DNA from: Clostridium sp. CAG:169
GTDB taxonomy: Bacteria; Bacillota; Clostridia; Oscillospirales; Ruminococcaceae
Assembly (NCBI GenBank): GCA_000435195.1
Contig: FR880128.1
Coordinates: 1-7,863 of the forward strand
Direction of reading: 5' to 3'
DNA length: 7,863 nucleotides
Below the pieces are notes generated by a model. It ran no database searches, was not told the DNA's origin, and saw nothing but the letters and a program-made list of their open reading frames with translations. The translations under genes were made by a program, and so were the position numbers. Shown one piece after another: positions 1 to 5,252 of the stretch (position 1 is its first letter; each line of letters starts with the position of its first letter).

Positions 1-1
1 G

Positions 2-352
2 GATGCCGTCCTTTGGAGCGCACAGGAGCTGGAATTTGCCGAAGCGGAAAGCCGCCTGTACCACGGCGGGATGTACCGCCTGTGGCAGGACGGATGTCCG
101 GTAGGGGTGTGCAATCTGTACCGTTATACAGCGGACAAGGTGATTGTCAAGGAATTGCTGACCGAGCCGGAGGTTTGTGCCGAGCAGCTGGTAAAACAGA
201 TTTGCAGCGGCTTTGAGGGAGGTTCAATCGAGTTTCGTTTGCACCCGCAGCTGGATTTGGGACAGAAGGTGCCTGCGGGGATGCTCCGCTTTTACACACG
301 GGAGCGCCCTTTGGCAAGTGGACAGGCATATCTGCCGTTTATTTTGGATTGA
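2..352 (+). CDS. Probable GNAT-family N-acetyltransferase, C-terminal part (5' truncated by window edge)
   Basis: The frame is open from the first bases and ends at TGA 350-352, giving 116 residues of the C-terminal part of a longer protein. It has the feel of the C-terminal half of a two-domain GNAT (Eis-like) acetyltransferase: a LWSAQELEFAEAE helix, a short beta-rich stretch (MYRLWQDG, VGVCNLYRY), then VIVKELLTEPE followed by a helix, and an ending AYLPFILD like the final strand of such proteins. No acetyl-CoA binding motif is visible, because it would lie upstream of the window. The substrate cannot be told. The ATG at 71 is an internal methionine, since the frame continues upstream with similar protein character. 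It lies 41 bases before the DJ-1 gene in the same direction, so it is probably in the same operon. The family call is an inference from overall pattern; the existence of a coding region is much surer than its name. Confidence 0.6.
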   Translation, partial: DAVLWSAQELEFAEAESRLYHGGMYRLWQDGCPVGVCNLYRYTADKVIVKELLTEPEVCAEQLVKQICSGFEGGSIEFRLHPQLDLGQKVPAGMLRFYTRERPLASGQAYLPFILD

Positions 353-375
353 GCGATGAAATAGAGAGAAAAGCA

Positions 376-383
376 AAAAGGAG
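376..383 (+). promoter_or_regulatory. Ribosome binding site of the DJ-1 gene
   Basis: AAAAGGAG lies 10 bases before ATG 394 in the 41-base gap after the upstream gene. It supports this start. No promoter or terminator is evident in the gap, so the gene is probably read from the upstream transcript. Confidence 0.65.
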
Positions 384-393
384 TTGGGAATAG

Positions 394-966
394 ATGGTGA
401 CAATCTTTCTTGCACAGGGCTTTGAGGAGATGGAGGCATTAGCGCCGCTGGACCTGTTGCGTCGGGCAGGGATACCGGTGCAGACGGCAGCTGTTACCGA
501 CAGCAGGCTGTCGGCAGATGAAAAAGCGGCGGATCGACTGGTGGTGACCGGAAGCCACGGAGTTCGCTTTGTCTGTGATTTGGCGGCAGAACAGGTGACC
601 GAAGAGCAGATGCAAATGCTGGTGCTGCCGGGCGGGATGCCTGGGACTAAGCATCTGGGAAGCAGTCCGCTGGTCGACCGCTGGCTGCGCTATGCACAGC
701 AGAAGGGCGTGTTTATCGGCGCCATCTGTGCAGCACCCTCGGTGCTGGGCGAAAAGGGGATGCTGCAAGACCGCAGTGCCACTGCCTTTCCGGGCTTTGA
801 GCCGAAGGGAGCAATCTGCACCGGTCAGGGCGTGGTGCGCGACGGGCAGTACATCACCGCAAAGGGAGCGGGAGTCTGCATTGAATTTGGTCTTGAGCTG
901 GTCAGCTGCCTGGCAGGAGAAGCGACCGCTCGACAGATAAAGGAAGAGATCCAATGCCAAAGATAG
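394..966 (+). CDS. DJ-1/PfpI family protein (YajL/ThiJ-like)
   Basis: This 190-residue protein has the normal length and layout of the DJ-1 branch of the class I glutamine amidotransferase-like fold. Residues 2-15 (TIFLAQGFEEMEAL) carry the conserved acidic motif, with Glu14 aligning to Glu18 of human DJ-1. The LPGG strand-turn is at 78-81, and the nucleophile elbow IGAICAAPSVLG puts the reactive cysteine at Cys112 (Cys106 of DJ-1). The position of DJ-1 His126 is Phe132 within AFPGFE, which is common in bacterial YajL-like members. Relatives act as oxidative-stress chaperones, glyoxalases or proposed deglycases, and the sequence does not decide among these. The protein is expected to be cytosolic. 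The last 13 bases overlap the start of the cyclo-ligase gene, so translation is probably coupled. Pairing with cyclo-ligase suggests a house-keeping role in central or stress metabolism, but that is inference. Confidence 0.92.
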   Translation: MVTIFLAQGFEEMEALAPLDLLRRAGIPVQTAAVTDSRLSADEKAADRLVVTGSHGVRFVCDLAAEQVTEEQMQMLVLPGGMPGTKHLGSSPLVDRWLRYAQQKGVFIGAICAAPSVLGEKGMLQDRSATAFPGFEPKGAICTGQGVVRDGQYITAKGAGVCIEFGLELVSCLAGEATARQIKEEIQCQR

Positions 967-1595
967 ATTTAAGAGAATACAAAAAAGAAATCCGCTCCCA
1001 GATGCGCCGCATCCGTCGGGAGATGAGCCCGCAGACGGTGCAGGAAAAGAATGACCGTATCTATAAACGGTTGATTGCCACCCAGCAGTACCGCCGGGCA
1101 AAGACAGTGGTGGTCTATGTTTCCAAGGAGCTGGAGGTGGACACCCGCCGTCTGATGGAGCACGCATGGGCAGACGGCAAACAGGTGGCTGCACCCCGCT
1201 GTGTGGAAAACACACGACTGATGAAGATGCACCTGATTGGCAGCATGGAGGACCTGGAGGAGGGAGCCTATGGCATCCTGGAGCCATACAGCAATCTGCC
1301 GGTGCTGGAGGATACCACTAACGCCATCTGCATTGTACCCGCCTTCTGCAACGATTACCGCGGCTATCGGGTGGGCTACGGCGGCGGCTACTACGACCGC
1401 TATCTTTCCACCTTTCAGGGAGTGAAGATCGGAGTTAATTACAGCGACTGTGTGCGCCCAAAGCTGATTGGAGGTCGGTATGATGTGCCGGTAGACCTGC
1501 TGGTCACCGACCGCTATCTGCGCAGATGTACCACAAGACCTTCGGTCAGACACAGAAAACCTGTAAGACAGGGGACAAAAGGAGATGCACGATGA
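954..1595 (+). CDS. 5-formyltetrahydrofolate cyclo-ligase
   Basis: The enzyme uses ATP to convert 5-formyl-THF to 5,10-methenyl-THF, rescuing folate trapped by side reactions of serine hydroxymethyltransferase. The family signature GYRVGYGGGYYDRYL is at residues 137-151. A basic N-terminus (DLREYKKEIRSQMRRIRREM) matches the family's first helix, which holds conserved Lys/Arg residues near the nucleotide. The C-terminal DVPVD motif is at 177-181. The start ATG 954 has AAAGGAAGAG at 939-948 and overlaps the DJ-1 gene by 13 bases. Its TGA (1593-1595) overlaps the mltG ATG as ATGA. The family core normally ends soon after the DVPVDLLVTD segment; here about 23 additional, strongly basic residues follow (RRCTTRPSVRHRKP onward). 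That tail is encoded in the stretch that also carries the mltG ribosome binding site, and may be a late extension without catalytic role. Confidence 0.94.
   Translation: MPKIDLREYKKEIRSQMRRIRREMSPQTVQEKNDRIYKRLIATQQYRRAKTVVVYVSKELEVDTRRLMEHAWADGKQVAAPRCVENTRLMKMHLIGSMEDLEEGAYGILEPYSNLPVLEDTTNAICIVPAFCNDYRGYRVGYGGGYYDRYLSTFQGVKIGVNYSDCVRPKLIGGRYDVPVDLLVTDRYLRRCTTRPSVRHRKPVRQGTKGDAR
1578..1584 (+). promoter_or_regulatory. Ribosome binding site that sets the mltG start
   Basis: AAAGGAG sits 7 bases before ATG 1592, inside the end of the cyclo-ligase gene. The in-frame ATG at 1526 lacks any comparable site, so 1592 is the preferred start. The resulting ATGA overlap suggests reinitiation by ribosomes finishing cyclo-ligase. 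Confidence 0.75.
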
Positions 1596-2935
1596 AAAAC
1601 GAACAGGACCGCGAACAGTTGCAGCGGTATTTCGGACAGGGAAACAACAGTGACCCGTTAAAAAACAGCAATCGCTCCAAGCGCAGCGAGGACCTCTCCT
1701 TCGACCAGACCCAGTGGTTTGTATCGGAGGACGGGCAGGATGAGGACGATTTTGAACAGGAGGAGCCACAGCCGCAGGAGGATTTCCTTCCAAACGGCGG
1801 CAAAAAGAAAAAACGCAGACAGTCCCGTTTGAGCCGATTTGCTCAAAGTTTTGTGCTGATCTGCGTCTTTGTGGGAGCAGCAATCTTTTTAGCCTACTTT
1901 GCACTGATCAGTGCCAGTGACCTGTTGGGTCTGGGACAGCCGGACCAGCAGATTGAGGTCACTCTGACCGAGGAGCAGGCATCTTCACTGAGCAAGACCG
2001 CACAGGTGCTCAAGGACAAGGGTGTCATCTCCGGCAAGCTGGTGTTTGAGCTGTATGGAAAGCTCAAGGACAAGGAAGGCTCCTTCCTTGCAAAGACCTT
2101 CGTCCTCAACAACAAATGGGGATATGACCAGATTATGGACCATCTGGCATACGACAATGTAGAGTCGGACATTGTCAGCGTCACCTTCCGAGAGGGTATG
2201 ACCCAACGACAGATCGGTGAGCTGCTGGAGGAAAACAAGGTCTGCACCGCCGACGAATTCTATCAGGCGCTGGACGAAGGGGATTATTCCTCCTACGACT
2301 TTGCAGGTCTGGTGCCGGACGACGAATCGCTGCGCTTTAGAAAGTATGAGGGATATATCTTCCCGGACACCTATGAATTTTATACCAATATGAATCCGAA
2401 AGAGGTCGTCAGAAAGTTCTTCAGCAACTTTGACAACAAGGTGGATTCCGAGGTGATGCAGGAGATTCGCAGCCTTTCCAATGGACTGGGTGAACTGGAC
2501 AACCTGATTACCCTGGCATCGATTATCCAGAAGGAAGCGACCGACCTGGAAAATATGAAGATGGTATCTTCGGTATTCCACAACCGTCTGAACAACAGCG
2601 GAACCTATCCGTATCTGCAATCGGATGCAACCGGCAACTATATCCGCGATGACATCCGTGTCTTTATGACCGAGGACAATCAGCAGATGTATGATGCTTA
2701 TGACACCACCAAGGTGGTGGGTCTGCCGGTCGGACCGATCTGTAACCCGGGTATGGATGCCATCGAAGCGGCTATCCATCCGGCACAGAGCGATTATTAT
2801 TACTTTGTATCGGACGATGCAGGCACCTATTACTTTGCATCCACTCTCGATGAACACAACGCCAACATCCGTAAGGCAAAGGCAGTGAATGCGCAGCTCA
2901 AGGAAAGTCAGGCGGTTAAGGAAAGCGGAAACTAA
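1592..2935 (+). CDS. mltG: Endolytic murein transglycosylase MltG (YceG-like)
   Basis: MltG cleaves nascent glycan strands at the outer face of the membrane and is thought to release or terminate newly made peptidoglycan. The protein has 447 residues. Residues 1-80 form an acidic and polar cytoplasmic arm (SEDGQDEDDFEQEE) ending in a basic KKKKRRQSR stop. A single membrane helix follows at about 84-107, and the remainder is extracellular. A LysM-like subdomain spans roughly 120-230, including VTFREGMTQRQIGELL. The YceG catalytic domain begins around KYEGYIFPDTYEF (251-263). The active-site stretch ASIIQKEA has its invariant glutamate at Glu315. LQSDAT and VGLPVGPICNPG follow, and the ending STLDEHN is typical. 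The first residue of the family's E/Q-x-E pair is Gln here, a common variant. The long charged N-terminal arm is frequent in Bacillota homologues and may contact the divisome. The neighbourhood resembles yrrL of B. subtilis. Confidence 0.95.
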   Translation: MKNEQDREQLQRYFGQGNNSDPLKNSNRSKRSEDLSFDQTQWFVSEDGQDEDDFEQEEPQPQEDFLPNGGKKKKRRQSRLSRFAQSFVLICVFVGAAIFLAYFALISASDLLGLGQPDQQIEVTLTEEQASSLSKTAQVLKDKGVISGKLVFELYGKLKDKEGSFLAKTFVLNNKWGYDQIMDHLAYDNVESDIVSVTFREGMTQRQIGELLEENKVCTADEFYQALDEGDYSSYDFAGLVPDDESLRFRKYEGYIFPDTYEFYTNMNPKEVVRKFFSNFDNKVDSEVMQEIRSLSNGLGELDNLITLASIIQKEATDLENMKMVSSVFHNRLNNSGTYPYLQSDATGNYIRDDIRVFMTEDNQQMYDAYDTTKVVGLPVGPICNPGMDAIEAAIHPAQSDYYYFVSDDAGTYYFASTLDEHNANIRKAKAVNAQLKESQAVKESGN

Positions 2936-2955
2936 CAGGCAGGACAAACAACAAC

Positions 2956-2960
2956 GGAGG
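2956..2960 (+). promoter_or_regulatory. Ribosome binding site of the U32 gene
   Basis: GGAGG lies 6 bases before ATG 2967 in the 31-base gap after mltG. It supports 2967 over an in-frame upstream ATG at 2889, which lies inside mltG and would add 26 basic, family-unlike residues. Confidence 0.75.
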
Positions 2961-2966
2961 AAGATT

Positions 2967-4229
2967 ATGGCAGAACATTTTGCGGCACAGCGCGACCACT
3001 ACCCGGAGGTGCTGGCGCCGGTGGGCGATTTTGAACGGCTGACCTATGCGGTCAACTACGGAGCGGATGCGGTCTATCTGGGAGGCACTGCCTTCGGGAT
3101 GCGCACCTCGTCGGCAAATTTTGATTTTGATACCATGAAAAAGGCAGTGGAATATGCTCATGCCCGGGATGTCAAGGTCTATCTGACCTGTAATACCCTG
3201 CCGCTCAACAGCGAGGTCGAGCAGCTGAGCGATTATTTGAAGAGCGCACGGGATGCCGGCGTGGATGCAGTGATTGTAGCGGACATCGGCGTGCTGATGG
3301 AGGCAAAGCGGGTGATCCCGGAGGTGGACATCCACATCTCCACCCAGACCGGCATCGTCAACTATCTGACCGCCAACGAGCTGTACAAGATGGGAGCAAA
3401 GCGGGTAGTGCTGGCGCGTGAGCTGCCGCTGGAGGACATCCGCCGCATCCGCGATAAAACGCCGCCCGAGCTGGAAATAGAAGCGTTTGTACACGGAGCA
3501 ATGTGTATGTCCTTTTCGGGCAGATGCCTGCTGTCCAACTATATGATTGGCAGGGATGCCAACCGCGGCGAGTGCGCACAGCCTTGCCGCTGGGGATACC
3601 ATCTGGTGGAAGAAAAACGCCCGGGGCAGTATTTCCCCATCTATGAGGACGAGAAGGGCAGCTATATCCTCAATGCAAAGGATATGTGCATGATCGAGCA
3701 TCTGGACAAGGTCATCGATGCAGGTGTTACCTCACTGAAGATTGAGGGAAGGGCAAAGTCCTTCTACTACGTGGCAGTCATCACCAATGCCTATCGTCAG
3801 GCGGTCGACCTCTACCGCAAGGACCCGCAGCATTTTGTGCTGCCTTCCTGGCTGGAGGAGGAGACCCGCAAGGTCAGCCACCGGCAGTATTCCACCGGAT
3901 TTTATTTTGGCAGACCGGAGCAGGGACAGTACTACGAAAACGCAGGCTATGTCCGTCAGTGGGATGTGGTAGCGGTGGTGGATAAAACCGAAGGGGACAC
4001 CCTTTACTGCACCCAGCGCAACAAGTTTTCTCTGGGAGAAACGGTGGAAATCATCTGTCCGCACAGCACAGTAGAGGATCGCCCGCTTTCCTACACCGTC
4101 ACCTCTATCACCGATGAGCAGGGCAATCCGCGCGAGTCGGCAAACAACGCCATGATGAAGCTGACGATGCCGGCAAAAGGACTGGTGCTGGAGGCAGGCT
4201 CCATCATCCGCCGCGCCGCAGAACAATAA
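2967..4229 (+). CDS. U32 family protein, probable tRNA/rRNA hydroxylation protein (TrhP-like)
   Basis: This 420-residue protein belongs to the peptidase U32 family. Well-studied members are not general proteases but iron-sulfur proteins for oxygen-independent hydroxylation: TrhP (YegQ; YrrN/YrrO in Bacillus) for uridine-34 of tRNA, RlhA for 23S rRNA, and UbiU/UbiV in ubiquinone synthesis. The N-terminal half is a TIM-barrel-like domain, opening with PEVLAPVGDFERL and YGADAVYLGG (residues 13-40). The U32 signature EAFVHGAMCMSFSGRCLLSN is at 172-191. Cys180, Cys187, Cys203 and Cys207 are the expected [4Fe-4S] ligands. NAKDMCMIEHL and SLKIEGRAKS (256-265) follow, then a C-terminal beta domain with VVAVVDKTEGDTLYCTQRNKF. 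Length and C-terminal domain fit YrrO/TrhP better than the short UbiV type. Position after mltG agrees with the Bacillus yrr cluster. A tRNA wobble-uridine role is therefore the best inference; no trmR-like methyltransferase is next to it. Confidence 0.88.
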   Translation: MAEHFAAQRDHYPEVLAPVGDFERLTYAVNYGADAVYLGGTAFGMRTSSANFDFDTMKKAVEYAHARDVKVYLTCNTLPLNSEVEQLSDYLKSARDAGVDAVIVADIGVLMEAKRVIPEVDIHISTQTGIVNYLTANELYKMGAKRVVLARELPLEDIRRIRDKTPPELEIEAFVHGAMCMSFSGRCLLSNYMIGRDANRGECAQPCRWGYHLVEEKRPGQYFPIYEDEKGSYILNAKDMCMIEHLDKVIDAGVTSLKIEGRAKSFYYVAVITNAYRQAVDLYRKDPQHFVLPSWLEEETRKVSHRQYSTGFYFGRPEQGQYYENAGYVRQWDVVAVVDKTEGDTLYCTQRNKFSLGETVEIICPHSTVEDRPLSYTVTSITDEQGNPRESANNAMMKLTMPAKGLVLEAGSIIRRAAEQ

Positions 4230-4237
4230 GACAGAAA

Positions 4238-4244
4238 AGAGGAG
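4238..4244 (+). promoter_or_regulatory. Ribosome binding site of the small FakA-domain gene
   Basis: AGAGGAG lies 7 bases before ATG 4252, in the 22-base gap after the U32 stop. It is good evidence that the small frame is translated. Confidence 0.7.
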
Positions 4245-4251
4245 ACAGACT

Positions 4252-4512
4252 ATGGCAGAAACCATTGAGTTTAAATTTGATACCCAGCTGCTCATCGAAG
4301 GCTGTATCATCGACGAGGACCGGCTCAATGATTATATCACCGAGCATTTTCGCGGGGACTGTTTGATTGTAGTCGGGGACGAAGAGCTGATGAAGCTGCA
4401 TTTTCATACCAACGAGCCTTGGCAGGTGCTGGAATACTGCGCCTCCCTGGGAGAAATCTTTGATATTGTTGTAGAGAATATGCAGCGCCAATCGGAGGAT
4501 TTGCACGGCTAA
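4252..4512 (+). CDS. Small stand-alone FakA/YloV middle-domain-like protein
   Basis: The 86-residue protein resembles the segment that follows the DAK2 kinase domain in FakA/YloV, the kinase subunit that phosphorylates FakB-bound fatty acids. In FakA this stretch reads roughly as a CTEF strand, a VVGD strand, a VHVHTN motif, a helix with VLEYAL and then KIENM. Here the counterparts are FDTQLLIEG (residues 9-17), LIVVGDEEL (38-46), LHFHTNEPWQVLEY (49-62), GEIFDIVVENM (67-77) and a final QRQSEDL. No ATP-binding DAK2 part is present, so it cannot be a kinase by itself. The two histidines of HFHTN (His50, His52) are kept, but the cysteine of the family CTEF motif appears as Asp10. Short proteins of this kind have been labelled 'kinase to dihydroxyacetone kinase'. 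It has a proper binding site and ends 13 bases before the operon terminator hairpin. Its function is unknown; regulation of, or binding to, a Fak partner is speculation. Confidence 0.8.
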   Translation: MAETIEFKFDTQLLIEGCIIDEDRLNDYITEHFRGDCLIVVGDEELMKLHFHTNEPWQVLEYCASLGEIFDIVVENMQRQSEDLHG

Positions 4513-4525
4513 TTTTGGGATAAAG

Positions 4526-4570
4526 AAACAGGGAGAGCAAGCTTTTAGCTTGCTCTCCCTGTTTTGTTTA
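4526..4570. terminator. Strong bidirectional intrinsic terminator between convergent genes
   Basis: A perfect 18-bp inverted repeat pairs 4526-4543 with 4547-4564 around a TTT loop, with core arms GGGAGAGCAAGCT and AGCTTGCTCTCCC. On the plus strand the stem ends in TTT and runs on into TTGTTTA; on the minus strand it is followed by TTTCTTTA. It sits between the end of the rightward six-gene run (4512) and the end of the leftward GNAT gene (4568), so it very likely serves both. Confidence 0.9.
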
Positions 4571-5095
4571 GGGGAGGGAAATGGAGTCCTTTGGAAGATT
4601 TTCCCATTCCTCCTTTAACAAAGAATAGCAAAGGGTATCACTTTGATCGCGGGCGTGTTTTCGTAATCTGCCCTCGAAGGTGAAGGAGCATTTTTCCAGA
4701 ACCCGTGCGCTATTCTGATTATGCGACCGAACCCAGGCAGCAATCACCAGCAGATTCATTTCTGCAAAACCATAATCCACCATTCTTTTTAATGCCTGTG
4801 TTGCATAGCCTTTGTTTCGATACTTTTTGGCAATAGCGTACTCCAATTCCATATAGCCATCATAGCGATTCATGTCACTTAGGTTTATAAATCCCACAAA
4901 GTCGAGGTCTCTCTTGTCAATGATTACCTGAAAGCCCTTGTTGTTTTTCCAATGTCGGATGGTATTCTGACTGTCTGCAACAGAATCGTAGAAATGAATG
5001 CCGCTGGCTCTTAAAGCAGGATCGAGACACATTTCATACAAAGGTTCTGCATCGGTGTCTTGCCAGTTTCTCAATAGTAAATCTTTTGTTTCCAT
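4568..5095 (-). CDS. GNAT family N-acetyltransferase (RimJ/RimL-like)
   Basis: This 175-residue protein fits the Acetyltransf_3 group of GNAT enzymes, which move an acetyl group from acetyl-CoA to an amine on a protein N-terminus, antibiotic or small molecule. The start METKDLLLRNWQDTDAEPLY is typical of the family. Motif A is EYAIAKKYRNKGYATQAL (85-102), with the CoA-pyrophosphate loop RNKGYA at 93-98. Motif B is NQNSARVLEKCSFTFEG (126-142). The substrate cannot be deduced. ATG 5095 is chosen because GGAGG lies 8 bases upstream; the GTG at 5110 would place that site inside the gene. Base composition is visibly richer in A and T than the flanking genes, and the gene has its own promoter-like region and terminators on both sides. 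It may be a recent arrival; this is inference from composition alone. Confidence 0.9.
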   Translation of the reverse strand: METKDLLLRNWQDTDAEPLYEMCLDPALRASGIHFYDSVADSQNTIRHWKNNKGFQVIIDKRDLDFVGFINLSDMNRYDGYMELEYAIAKKYRNKGYATQALKRMVDYGFAEMNLLVIAAWVRSHNQNSARVLEKCSFTFEGRLRKHARDQSDTLCYSLLKEEWENLPKDSISLP

Positions 5096-5103
5096 AGATG
5101 GGT

Positions 5104-5108
5104 CCTCC
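5104..5108 (-). promoter_or_regulatory. Ribosome binding site that sets the GNAT start
   Basis: On the minus strand GGAGG is followed by an 8-base spacer and ATG 5095. This selects the internal ATG over the upstream GTG at 5110. Confidence 0.75.
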
Positions 5109-5135
5109 ACAAATAGGAATTGTTCTACTTGATAA

Positions 5136-5146
5136 AGTATATCATA
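5136..5146 (-). promoter_or_regulatory. Possible -10 region for the GNAT gene
   Basis: On the minus strand two overlapping -10-like hexamers are present, TATGAT (5141-5146) and TATACT (5136-5141), about 40 bases ahead of the start codon in AT-rich DNA. No convincing -35 element lies at the right distance, so this is a weak call. The terminator just upstream implies that some promoter must be here. Confidence 0.4.
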
Positions 5147-5171
5147 AAATGAACTTGAGTGTTACTGCCTG

Positions 5172-5212
5172 TAAGAAAAACACCCGAAAGTTTTTAAACT
5201 TTCGGGTGTTTT
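5172..5212 (-). terminator. Intrinsic terminator of the Na/Pi cotransporter gene
   Basis: An inverted repeat of up to 17 bp pairs 5177-5193 with 5196-5212; its GC-bearing core is ACACCCGAAAG with CTTTCGGGTGT. On the minus strand the hairpin is followed by a TTTTTCTT tract. It begins 40 bases after the Na/Pi stop codon and separates that gene from the downstream GNAT gene. Confidence 0.85.
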
Positions 5213-5252
5213 GGGATTCGGGATTGTTTTATTCGATATAGGAAACGAGAGA

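Noticed and set aside
1526..1591. Upstream in-frame ATG at 1526 as the mltG start
   Set aside because: No ribosome binding site precedes it, and the 22 added residues lie entirely inside the cyclo-ligase gene; ATG 1592 has AAAGGAG at 7 bases.
969..2947. Leftward open frames of 311 and 320 codons opposite cyclo-ligase and mltG
   Set aside because: They lie wholly opposite strongly recognised genes and resemble no family; they arise from codon bias at moderately high GC.
2967..4229. Protease (collagenase-like) function for the U32 protein
   Set aside because: The historical U32 peptidase label is poorly supported; the four clustered cysteines and neighbourhood point to an iron-sulfur RNA-modification protein.
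5096..5110. GTG 5110 as the start of the GNAT gene
   Set aside because: It would place the GGAGG site inside the gene; ATG 5095 has that site at 8 bases and gives a normal GNAT beginning.
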